Source: an uncultured Bacteroidales bacterium
GTDB lineage: Bacteria > Bacteroidota > Bacteroidia > Bacteroidales > Bacteroidaceae
DNA length: 64,000 nt
Direction: 5' to 3'
Assembly (NCBI GenBank): GCA_902774335.1
Contig: CACYHW010000011.1
Span: 1-64,000, forward strand
The translations under genes were made by a program, and so were the position numbers. The notes under the pieces are model-generated. The model saw nothing but the letters and a program-made list of their open reading frames with translations, searched no databases and was not told where the DNA came from. Positions 1-9,800 of the stretch are shown here, in pieces (position 1 is the first letter of the stretch; every line of letters starts with the position of its first letter).

Positions 1-285
1 CGGCTTCCGAATATAAGAGTCAAAAAGTGGGGCAAGGTTAAGCGAAACGTTAATTATTTATCCTTTGTTAACATAACGCTTAACAAATAGCGAATTTGGA
101 AAACATAGTTAACATAAAGAAAATCAGCGGCAAATGTTATTTGCCGCTGACTAAATCATCAACTTTTAGTTGCTGACTTGTGAACCTAATTAGAGCGCGT
201 TATCCTTTTTATCACGTCCGGGATACGCTCATTTCCCGGCGTCTGTCAATAATAGTTCAAAAATGCTCCAAGGTTAAATCAAAAA
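1..285. other. Intergenic region at left edge, no gene
   Basis: No coding region can be supported here. The stretch is AT-rich up to about 120, then holds a perfect hairpin (annotated separately at 124-150) and a weaker 6-bp inverted repeat CCGGGA/TCCCGG at 218-223 and 234-239. Nothing else is recognisable; any gene to the left lies outside the window. Confidence 0.6.
118..150 (-). terminator. Intrinsic terminator downstream of the Gfo/Idh/MocA gene
   Basis: A perfect 12-bp inverted repeat (124-135 with 139-150, loop GTT) is followed on the minus strand by a T-rich stretch (ATTTTCTTTA). It lies about 135 nt past the stop of the minus-strand oxidoreductase gene. A role for an unseen gene from the left is also possible. 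Confidence 0.6.
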
Positions 286-1254
286 TCAGTCCATAGGGTA
301 TACAACACCCCATTTTTTACGCAGGGAGTCCATAACCTTCATTATTTCCAGTGTCTCCTGATGCGGCATGTAGGGCGATTCAAGCAGTCCCTGACGGAGC
401 GCATCCTTGCAGGCCAGTACCTGATACTCGTATCCGGTTATCTGTGTGGAGGGCTTCTCGATGACTGCTGTGGGCTTGTAGTCGTTATATACGGTTATGC
501 GCTCAGGGCAGTTGATATTGTCTACTATAAGGTAGCCTTCGGTTCCGCATATCTGTCCCAGTCGGCCGCACAGGCACAGGGTGCTGGACTGGATATTGGC
601 AATACGGCCGTCGCGATATGACCAGCTGATGGAGTTGTGCATGTCCATTCCGGTGTTGGACTTGATGCAGTTGGATGTCTCGTTGATGATATCGGCTCCA
701 AAATACATGCGGCAGAAGTTGATGCTGTAGACTCCAAGGTCCAGCAGGGCGCCTCCGCACAGGTCAGGGCGCAGTATGCGCTCCTTGAACTCCATCATAT
801 AGCACAGGCTGGCGTTGAGCAGGCGGGGCTCGCCGATGGCACCGCTGTCGAGCAGCTCCTTGACCTTCATGGACAGGGGCATGTAGCGTGTCCAAATGGC
901 CTCGGTAATAAAGACGCCTTTCTTGTGGGCAAGGTCCAGAAGCGCATCGGCCTCGCGGGCATTGGCCGTAAAGGCTTTCTCGCAAAGCACGGGCTTGCCG
1001 GCGTTGATGGCCAGGCTGGCGTGCTCAAAATGGTGGGAGTGGGGCGTGGCCACATATACCAGGTCCACATCGGGATCCTCAACCAGCTCCTTGTATGAAC
1101 CGTATGCCTTTTCAAAGTTCCAGTGACGGGCAAAATCCTTGGCGCGGTCAAGGTCGCGTGCGGCAATGGCATACTTCATTGACTTGTCCAGGCCGGTCAG
1201 GGTTTCGGCCATCTTGTCGGCTATCCAGCCGGCGCCTATTATTCCTATCTTCAT
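286..1254 (-). CDS. Gfo/Idh/MocA-family NAD(P)-dependent oxidoreductase
   Basis: 322 residues, the usual length for a single-module Gfo/Idh/MocA oxidoreductase. The N-terminal Rossmann fold is marked by GIIGAGWIADK at residues 4-14. The strand motif that normally reads EKP is EKAF at 92-95, keeping the Lys expected at the active site. GGALLDLGVY at 167-176 is the segment typical of the dihydrodiol dehydrogenase/sugar dehydrogenase branch. No signal peptide is seen, so it should be cytoplasmic. Substrate cannot be told from sequence; a sugar or cyclitol is likely for the family. It is followed 19 nt upstream by an esterase gene on the same strand, so the two may be co-transcribed (esterase first). 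The start ATG at 1254 is directly in front of the nucleotide-binding motif, as expected. Confidence 0.88.
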   Translation of the reverse strand: MKIGIIGAGWIADKMAETLTGLDKSMKYAIAARDLDRAKDFARHWNFEKAYGSYKELVEDPDVDLVYVATPHSHHFEHASLAINAGKPVLCEKAFTANAREADALLDLAHKKGVFITEAIWTRYMPLSMKVKELLDSGAIGEPRLLNASLCYMMEFKERILRPDLCGGALLDLGVYSINFCRMYFGADIINETSNCIKSNTGMDMHNSISWSYRDGRIANIQSSTLCLCGRLGQICGTEGYLIVDNINCPERITVYNDYKPTAVIEKPSTQITGYEYQVLACKDALRQGLLESPYMPHQETLEIMKVMDSLRKKWGVVYPMD

Positions 1255-1273
1255 ATTTTATATTGTAAGGTTG

Positions 1274-2248
1274 TTATTTCTTGCGCTTGCCGTACAGGTC
1301 AAAGACGGACATCTGTGACCAACTGGTGGGATTGAGTCTGGAGTCGGTCATGGTGGCGTCCAGTGAGGTTATCCTGCCTGCCAGTGTGAGTTCCGCGAAT
1401 GTGCAGAACAGGTCAACCGATCCGGGCAGCCAGTTGGCGACCTCATGTCCCAGACCGTCAAACCTGATGAACCAGTGCGGTATATCCTGGCGGTCCATAG
1501 CCTTGTCAACCTTCTTGGCGCCGAACATCTTTTGGCTGAAGGGCAGTCCGAAACTCTTGTAAGCCACAATCCTGTCCTTGGTACCGTGCATGAGCATGGT
1601 GGGAGCGGGGCTGGTGGCGTATTTGAGTTCCCACTTACGGCACATAACTCCGCCGGAATAGGTTACAACGCCTGCCGGTTTCCATCCCTGGGGCAGTTCC
1701 GATGCCTCCGGCAGGGAGTTGGCCCTGCAGTAGTCCAGCTGCAGCACTGTGATGGCTCCCGCTGAGCTTCCGGTCAGTATTATCCTGTCGGGGTCGATAT
1801 CCAGATCCTGTGCGTTTGAACACACCCATGCTACGGCTGCGGCGCAGTCCTGAACCGCAATGTCTATGCAGTATCTGAACAGCCCTGTAGCTTTAAACAC
1901 GGTGCTGTTCTCGGCCACCTTGGCTCTGTCCCTGAAACCAAGCCTGTAGTCAATGCTGATAACCGTATAACCGCGATCCGTAAGGGACTTGGCAATCTCC
2001 TTGCTGAGAGCGTTGTTGCGCTCTCCCATAAAGAATCCGCCTCCAAAGAGTGAAATGACCGCAGCCTTGTCTTCTCTGGGAACGGCAGGCTTGTACACAT
2101 CCAGAAGCAGTGCGGAGTCGCGTTGAACGTAGGTGTATGTATCAGACTTGAGGCCGTCCTGCGGCTGGGCGGCAGCGCATATGGGCGCTGTCAGGCCTAA
2201 TAATAGGCTCAGCGTGACGGTCAGTATGGTTCTATGCAAGTCCTTCAT
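1274..2248 (-). CDS. Secreted alpha/beta-hydrolase (esterase/lipase-like)
   Basis: 324 residues with an N-terminal signal peptide (hydrophobic core about residues 8-26, ending AAAQ). The fold is recognised by the oxyanion segment LFGGGFF (67-73), the nucleophile elbow GSSAG (Ser162), Asp225 in HGTKD, and His268 in GLGHE. This is the pattern of carboxylesterase-like hydrolases (BD-FAE/esterase-lipase type); the natural ester is unknown. The ATG at 2248 is chosen because it begins the signal peptide; the in-frame upstream ATG at 2467 would overlap the divergent Sir2 gene. A near-consensus -7 box (TATCTTTA, complement of 2275-2282) lies 26 nt upstream. The next gene downstream is an oxidoreductase 19 nt away. 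Confidence 0.82.
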   Translation of the reverse strand: MKDLHRTILTVTLSLLLGLTAPICAAAQPQDGLKSDTYTYVQRDSALLLDVYKPAVPREDKAAVISLFGGGFFMGERNNALSKEIAKSLTDRGYTVISIDYRLGFRDRAKVAENSTVFKATGLFRYCIDIAVQDCAAAVAWVCSNAQDLDIDPDRIILTGSSAGAITVLQLDYCRANSLPEASELPQGWKPAGVVTYSGGVMCRKWELKYATSPAPTMLMHGTKDRIVAYKSFGLPFSQKMFGAKKVDKAMDRQDIPHWFIRFDGLGHEVANWLPGSVDLFCTFAELTLAGRITSLDATMTDSRLNPTSWSQMSVFDLYGKRKK

Positions 2249-2295
2249 TGTTTTAAAGAAAACGGTTAGTATGCGTAAAGATACAAGTAAAATAC

Positions 2296-2303
2296 TATTT
2301 TTG
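2296..2303 (+). promoter_or_regulatory. Bacteroidota -7 box for the sir2 gene
   Basis: TATTTTTG matches the TAnnTTTG consensus and sits 21 nt before the ATG at 2325. No clear TTG -33 box is seen at the expected distance. Confidence 0.5.
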
Positions 2304-2324
2304 CAATAACTGGTTATGTGAAAA

Positions 2325-3044
2325 ATGGACAGAAAAAGGATTGTGGTCTTGAGCGGCTCCGGCATAAGCGCCGAGAGCGGCATCTCGACGTTCCGCGGCG
2401 GTAACGGCCTGTGGGACAACGAGCCGGTGGAGGCTGTGGCTACCATCGACGGCTGGTACAGGGACAAGGAGCGTGTCCTGCGCTTCTACAACGAGCGCCG
2501 CGCCCAGCTGGCAACGGTGGAACCCAACGAGGCTCATCTTATCGTTGCAGAGCTTGAAAAGGATTATCAGGTGTGCGTGGTTACCCAGAACGTGGATAAC
2601 CTGCATGAGCGCGCCGGAAGCACCGATATCATCCATCTTCACGGAGAACTGACCAAGGTACGTCCCGAGGATACCTATACCGATATGGATTACTGGAGCG
2701 AGCGTTACGTCCAGGATATCGGCTATAAGGCCATACATGTGGGCGACAAGGGCGGTCCCCATAACGCGCAGCTGCGTCCGCACATAGTATGGTTCGGCGA
2801 GCAGGTTCCCAACCTTACCAAGGCGGCTCAGGCCGTAAGCGAGGCCGACATACTCCTTATCATAGGAACATCAATGCAGGTCTATCCTGCCGCAGGACTC
2901 TATCAGTACGCACCACCGGGCTGCCGTATATTCATGGTTGATCCCGATCCGTCGGCCGCAGCGCATGTGAGCGGGGTGGTGCACATCCAGGATGTGGCTA
3001 CCGCAGGTATGCGCCGTTTCCGCGAGATGATACGGACGGTATAA
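2325..3044 (+). CDS. Sir2-family NAD-dependent protein deacylase
   Basis: 239 residues, standard length for a bacterial sirtuin. GSGISAESGISTFRG (11-25) binds NAD, QNVD (88-91) and His106 in HLHGEL form the catalytic centre, and RPHIVWFGE (151-159) is the conserved C-terminal Rossmann motif. Tyr55 and Arg58 (FYNERR) match the Y-x-x-R pair that class III sirtuins (CobB, SIRT5) use to hold acidic acyl groups, so desuccinylase or demalonylase activity is possible as well as deacetylation. The segment between His106 and the RPHIVWFGE motif contains no cysteine, so the usual four-Cys zinc site is absent. Divergent from the esterase gene; monocistronic, ending at a shared convergent terminator. Confidence 0.9.
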   Translation: MDRKRIVVLSGSGISAESGISTFRGGNGLWDNEPVEAVATIDGWYRDKERVLRFYNERRAQLATVEPNEAHLIVAELEKDYQVCVVTQNVDNLHERAGSTDIIHLHGELTKVRPEDTYTDMDYWSERYVQDIGYKAIHVGDKGGPHNAQLRPHIVWFGEQVPNLTKAAQAVSEADILLIIGTSMQVYPAAGLYQYAPPGCRIFMVDPDPSAAAHVSGVVHIQDVATAGMRRFREMIRTV

Positions 3045-3084
3045 AAAAGTTCCGCTGCCACATTTCAACAATGTAGCAGCGGAC
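3045..3084 (-). terminator. Terminator between convergent sir2 and GH3 genes
   Basis: A long imperfect hairpin (3049-3064 with 3070-3084, core CCGCTGC/GCAGCGG). On the minus strand it is followed by a run of T, so it ends the GH3 operon. It can also serve the plus-strand sir2 transcript. Confidence 0.65.
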
Positions 3085-3154
3085 GCCTCTCTCATTAACC
3101 TAAATTACCCTTTATTCATGCAATAATCCAGGAGAGAAACTGGACTATATCTTT

Positions 3155-5506
3155 TTATCTGCGCAGCAGGTTCATGCTGTTCTTGGGAGCAAGCACGTTG
3201 TTGACCTTGGTCTTCTGTGCCTTTACTGCTGCCTGCAGAGTAAGTCTTATGTCTTTTGACGATGCTCCTATCAGGAATCCGTAATCGCCTTTAGTTACTA
3301 TCCATGCCGACTCTTTCTCGTCGAACGAAGCCAGATCGGCAGCCTTGACGGTCATCTCAACGATTGTTGACTGGCCGGGCTTGAGGCTCTCGGTCTTGGC
3401 GTATGCCTTGAGCTCCTTGACAGGCTTGTTGGCCTGCTTGTTGTCGGGAGCCGATACGTAAAGCTGAACTACCTCCTTGCCTGTGTAGTTGCCTGTATTG
3501 GTGACGGTAAGAGTAACCTTGTAAGAATCACCTTCCTGCTTGACTGATGCGTCGCTGTACTCGAAGGTGGTGTATGACAGACCGTAACCGAAGGGGTAAG
3601 ATACCTGTACGTCGAATGCATCGAAGTAGCGGTAACCTACATAGATATCCTCCTCGTAGTCTGTGTAGTCAACGTTCCTGACATTGCCGGTCTTGCCCTG
3701 GCTGAACATATCGATCCTGGGATCCTCGTCAATGGGGAAGTTCTTGGACGATGCCACGTCGGCAAATCTGATGGGCCAGGTCATGGTGAGCTTGCCCGAA
3801 GGTGACTGCTTGCCGCTCAGAACGTCAACAACGCTGTTGCCGCCCTCCTGACCGGCCTGCCAAGCGCAAAGGATGGCGTCGGGCAGATTCTTCCATGATG
3901 CGGTCTCGATGGCGCCGCCAATGTTGAGCAGAACGATAACCTGCTTGCCGGCCTTATGGTAAATCTGACAAACCTGCTCAATGAGCTTGCGCTCCTGGTC
4001 GGAGAGTGCGAAGTCGGCCGATGAACGGTCAATGAACTCACCCGACAGACGTCCCAGTGTGATGACGGCCACATCGGCCTTGGAGGCCTGAGCGGTAAGT
4101 TCCTTGTCGCTGAAGAGCAGCTCCTCGGGGAGGGGCTTGGGCAGGAAGTTTATCAGCATGGCGTTCTTGGGATCGTTCTTGGCCTGCTCGGCAAGCTGAG
4201 CGTCTATCTTCTTCTTGCTCTCGGCAATATGCTTGTCATACTGTTTCTTGAGGTCGTCCGATACGTTGAATCCGCCGTTCTTGAGACCGTCCAGCAGTGA
4301 TACCACATATGCATGGTTCACGTTACCGGAACCGGTACCGCCGGCAATGAAATCATATGATGTGCAGCCGTACAGGGCTACGTTCTTGATGCTGTTGGCA
4401 AAGGGGAGGGCGTAGTTGTTCTTGAGCAGGACCATACCCTCGGCGGCCGACTGTCTTGTAACGGCTGCGTGTGCTGTAAGGTCGGGCTTGTTTGAGAACT
4501 TGTAGCCCTGATAGCGCGGAGTCTTCTCGATAAGGCTCAGGATGCGCTTTACGTTGCGGTCCAGGTCGGCCTGTGACAGCCTGCCGTCATTGACTGCATC
4601 AACTATGGAGTTGTACTGCTCGTCCTTACCGGGCTGGAGCATGTCGTTGCCTGCCCACATCTGCTTGTAGCCGTCCTTACCGCCGTACCAGTCGGTCATG
4701 ACGGTACCCTCGTAGCCCCACTCGTCGCGCAGGATGGTGGTGACCAGCTCCTTGCTCTCGGAGGTGTAGACGCCGTTGATGTAGTTGTATGATGTCATCA
4801 CGGTCCAAGGCTTGCTCTCCTTGATGGCTATCTCAAATCCCTTGAGGTAGATCTCACGCAGGGCACGCTGTGAAATGTGAGCGTCGGTGTTCATGCGGTT
4901 GGTCTCCTGGTTGTTGGCGGCAAAGTGCTTGATGCTGGTGCCTACGCCGTTTGACTGGACGCCGCGGATATAGGCGGCACCGGTCTTACCGGCTACAACG
5001 GGATCCTCGGAGTAGTACTCAAAGTTACGTCCGCACAGCGGGCTGCGCATGATGTTTACTGCAGGAGCCAGCAACACATCGGCTCCGTATTCCTTAACCT
5101 CCTGTCCGATGGCTGCGCCAACCTCCTCGATGAGCTGGGTGTTCCAGGTCGAGGCCAGCAGTGTGCCGATGGGGAAGTGTGTGCAGTAGTATGTCTCCTG
5201 GTCGCCCTGACGTGTGGCGTCGATACGCAGTCCGGCAGGACCGTCGGCCAACACGATGGCGGGTAACTCATGTGCGTCAAGAGGGTAGGTGGTTCCGGCA
5301 GCACCGGGAACAAGCAGCTGTGTGGAGCCTATCACGGCGTTGTCGCCAGACATGCCGGCCATACCGGTGCCTATCACAAAACGTGCCTTCTCCTCAAGCG
5401 TCATGTTCTTGACCACTTTATCCTTGTTGATTCCCGATTCCGTTGCGGAGTTGCATCCGGCCAGGAGCATTCCCAGACTGATGCTTGTAAGTATATATCT
5501 CTTCAT
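3155..5506 (-). CDS. Glycoside hydrolase family 3 lipoprotein (beta-glucosidase/xylosidase type)
   Basis: 783 residues. The signal peptide ends in a lipobox LAGC with Cys18 as lipidation site, so the enzyme should sit in the periplasm or on the outer membrane. Domains in order: GH3 N-terminal barrel (about 40-330) with KHF at 193-195 and the catalytic nucleophile Asp272 in VMTDW; GH3 C-terminal domain (about 350-640) with the probable acid/base Glu490 in RLSGEFIDR and PFGYGLSYT at 638-646; and a fibronectin-III-like domain (about 660-755). The family releases terminal glucose, xylose or arabinose from oligosaccharides; which one is not decidable here. It is second in an operon with a CE1-like esterase 6 nt upstream, suggesting joint breakdown of an esterified plant polysaccharide. 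The divergent hybrid two-component gene is the likely regulator. Confidence 0.92.
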   Translation of the reverse strand: MKRYILTSISLGMLLAGCNSATESGINKDKVVKNMTLEEKARFVIGTGMAGMSGDNAVIGSTQLLVPGAAGTTYPLDAHELPAIVLADGPAGLRIDATRQGDQETYYCTHFPIGTLLASTWNTQLIEEVGAAIGQEVKEYGADVLLAPAVNIMRSPLCGRNFEYYSEDPVVAGKTGAAYIRGVQSNGVGTSIKHFAANNQETNRMNTDAHISQRALREIYLKGFEIAIKESKPWTVMTSYNYINGVYTSESKELVTTILRDEWGYEGTVMTDWYGGKDGYKQMWAGNDMLQPGKDEQYNSIVDAVNDGRLSQADLDRNVKRILSLIEKTPRYQGYKFSNKPDLTAHAAVTRQSAAEGMVLLKNNYALPFANSIKNVALYGCTSYDFIAGGTGSGNVNHAYVVSLLDGLKNGGFNVSDDLKKQYDKHIAESKKKIDAQLAEQAKNDPKNAMLINFLPKPLPEELLFSDKELTAQASKADVAVITLGRLSGEFIDRSSADFALSDQERKLIEQVCQIYHKAGKQVIVLLNIGGAIETASWKNLPDAILCAWQAGQEGGNSVVDVLSGKQSPSGKLTMTWPIRFADVASSKNFPIDEDPRIDMFSQGKTGNVRNVDYTDYEEDIYVGYRYFDAFDVQVSYPFGYGLSYTTFEYSDASVKQEGDSYKVTLTVTNTGNYTGKEVVQLYVSAPDNKQANKPVKELKAYAKTESLKPGQSTIVEMTVKAADLASFDEKESAWIVTKGDYGFLIGASSKDIRLTLQAAVKAQKTKVNNVLAPKNSMNLLRR

Positions 5507-5512
5507 AACCGT

Positions 5513-6751
<1,239 letters not shown>

Positions 6752-6762
6752 TTATCTGCATG

Positions 6763-6799
6763 GATTGTCGGAAATGTTTATTTGATTGTCGGATTTGTT
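6763..6799. promoter_or_regulatory. Paired direct repeat, candidate operator for the hybrid two-component regulator
   Basis: GATTGTCGGAAATGTT at 6763-6778 and GATTGTCGGATTTGTT at 6784-6799 differ only in the central AA/TT and are 21 bp apart, two helical turns. They lie 57-93 bp upstream of the esterase start, between it and the divergent regulator. AraC-type DNA-binding domains bind such direct repeats. Binding is inferred. Confidence 0.6.
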
Positions 6800-6836
6800 C
6801 AAATCAGCATAAATGCCCCATTTATAGGCATTTTTG

Positions 6837-6867
6837 TTGTGGCAATAGAATAATGGAATTACTTTTG
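6837..6867 (+). promoter_or_regulatory. Promoter of the hybrid two-component gene
   Basis: TTG at 6837-6839 and TACTTTTG at 6860-6867 are separated by 20 nt, matching the Bacteroidota -33/-7 promoter (TTG, TAnnTTTG). The start codon follows 28 nt downstream. Confidence 0.7.
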
Positions 6868-6895
6868 TGCAACCAACAAAACGTAAATTCTGCCT

Positions 6896-9800
6896 ATGAA
6901 ACTGATGGATCGCGCGTCTGTTATGCTCTGTGCGCTGCTGCTGATTTTTGCCGGCTGCGTCCGGGAGGACCTGGTTGTGCAGGTGGACAAGGATGAGGAG
7001 AATGATGTGGTTATTTCAACCGAACTGTCCAACGGCCGTGTTCAGTGCATCGCCGAGGATTCACGCGGTTTCATGTGGATAGGCACTTTCCGCGGACTGA
7101 ACCGTTACGACGGCAACGAGTATCATCAGTATTTCTGCACCTATGACTCGCTGGGTCTGTCGGACAACAATATCCAGGATATCATGAGCGACTCACAGGG
7201 CCGTCTGTGGGTTTGCACTGCCAACGGTGTGTGCCGTTACACCTCATATGACTCTTTTGAGAGCATCCCCATACAGTCCCACAACAAGAACGCCCGCAAG
7301 CTGATGGAGGACAGCCGCGGCAACATCCTGATGTATAATAACATCGGACTGTTCCGCTACAACCCCCTCAGAGAGGTCTTTGAGCCTGTGGTCAGGAGGA
7401 CCAACCTGAGCCGTGACAACTACTGGAGCGACTGTTTCCTGTGTGATAACGACGATATCCTGATTCTGGAAAAGCAAAAGATAACCCGTTACAGCAGGGA
7501 CGGATTCAACCTTGTAAGGACTACGGACCTCAGGATTGCGCCCCAGGACCAATATTACGCCGAGCTGTTTGACGACGGCAGGCTTCTGATTTCGGGTAAC
7601 GGATCGCTGCTGCTGTACGATACCGGTTCCGACAGGATGATAAGGATGAACGGCGAGATGCGCCGCCGGATTACCGCCAACGGCAATGCCGTACTGGATG
7701 CATGCCCCTTAAGGAACGGTTCTATCCTTATGAGTATGTCCAAGGGACAGGTCTTCATGCTGGATCTGGAAGCTGGCACTCTCAAGGAGAATACCGACAA
7801 GGACTTTGCCTACAACGTACCCGACGCGTACATCACATGCCTGTTTGAGGACTCACGCCGTAACATCTGGTTCGGTACCTACGACAAGGGTCTCATGGCC
7901 GACTATTATTATAAGGAGACGTTCAACAGCGATCATAACTTCAACCGTCTGACCGGTAACGCATCGGTCACGGCCGTATCGGTGGACAAGCAGGGTGACC
8001 TGTGGATATCGACGCTGCTCAACGGTCTCTACGTATATCACCCCTCGACCGGAAGCGCCGAGAGCGTGGACGTGATAGGTCTTGATATGGCCGATGAGGA
8101 CAACGCCGTGACACATATGCTGCCCGATACCGACGGCAGTCTGTGGATATCCACCAGCACGATGGTGATGAAGTGCCGTTATAACGGATCGGCCCTGGAG
8201 ATAATACACTCATATCCTGTACGCAGGACTATGGACTTTGAACAGGCCGAGGACGGTACTATACTGATATCGACGGCATCGACGGATATATACACCATTC
8301 CGGTGGGATCGGCCGAAGCAATCCAGAAACAGGCTTTCAACACCGTATTCACCTTTATTCCCAAGATTCTGAGCACCAGCAGCGGCCGTATCCTGATAGC
8401 TGCCTTCAACCAGAGGCTGCTTACCATGAACAGCCAGACGGGCCGTCTGAGCGAGATGGACATTCCGGACCTGGAGAGCTGCATCAGACGCAGCGTATTC
8501 ATTCCCACCGATATGTACCAGGACTCACGCGGTGACGTATGGATAGGAACGGTGAGTAACGGACTGCTGCGTTTCAATCCCACGGACAGGAGCATAGTTC
8601 ACATTAGCGGACTGTCATGTTCCGATGTGGGAAGCATCATCGAGGACAGCGAGGGCAATATGTGGATAGGAACCATGAAGGGTCTGAACCGCTATGACCG
8701 CAATACCGGCAAGATAAGCTGTTATTATAAGGTGGACGGACTGGGTGGCGACGAGTTCTTTGACCGCGCCGCATGTGTGCTGCCCGACGGAAGGCTTGTG
8801 TTCGGCGGAACGGACGGACTGACCATGTTCAATCCCACCGAGGTGTCGGCAGGACGTGACGTGCCTCTGCATCTGCTTGACCTTCACATACATAACACGT
8901 TGGTGCGTCCCGGCGACGACGCTCCCGCCAAGGCTATGCTTGATGACTGCGAGGAGATACGTCTCAACCACAAGGATAACAGTTTCAGCATATCGTTCGT
9001 GGCTCTGGACTACGGCGAATACGAGCGCGTACATTATTATTATATGATGGACGGCTTTGACGGCGACTGGATTGATGCCGGCAAGCTGCACTCAGCATAT
9101 TACGCCAATCTGCCTACAGGCCACTACAACTTCCGCGTGCGTATAACCGACAGCGGTGAGGTGGCTGCAGGTTCGGAACGCAGCATACGTGTCGTGGTTC
9201 GTCCCGCCACATTCAACTCATGGTGGGCCTGGATTATCTATCTGACCCTGATAGTACTTGTGATCCAGCTTCTGTACAAGAACACCATGCGAGTGGTGGA
9301 GGCAGGCCGTCTGGCTCGCCGTGCCGAGATGGAGAAGGAGCAGGAGCTGCGTACCAACCAGATGAACATGAGCTTCTTTGCCAACATAGCGCATGAGTTC
9401 CGTACGCCTTTGACCATGATTGCAGGTCCTGTAGGCCAGTTGTACCGTAGCGAGAGCCTGGATGCCGACGACAAGAAACTCATATCCATAGCACAGCGCA
9501 GCGTACAGCGTATGTTCAAGCTGGTGAACCAGCTTATGGACTTCAACAAGCTGGAGAACGATACCCTGAACCTGAATGTCGAGGAGACCGATATCGTTAA
9601 GGTGCTCAACGGCATCTGCGATATCTTTGAGTTCAACGCCCACGAAAAGGGGCTTACCCTTAACAGGTTCGGACTGGAGGATTCGCTCATGGTCTACACG
9701 GATTCCGACAAGCTTGAAAAGATTGTCTACAACCTTCTGTCCAACGCATTCAAGTTTACACCCGACGGCGGTGCCATAGACGTGACGCTGGACAGCGACG

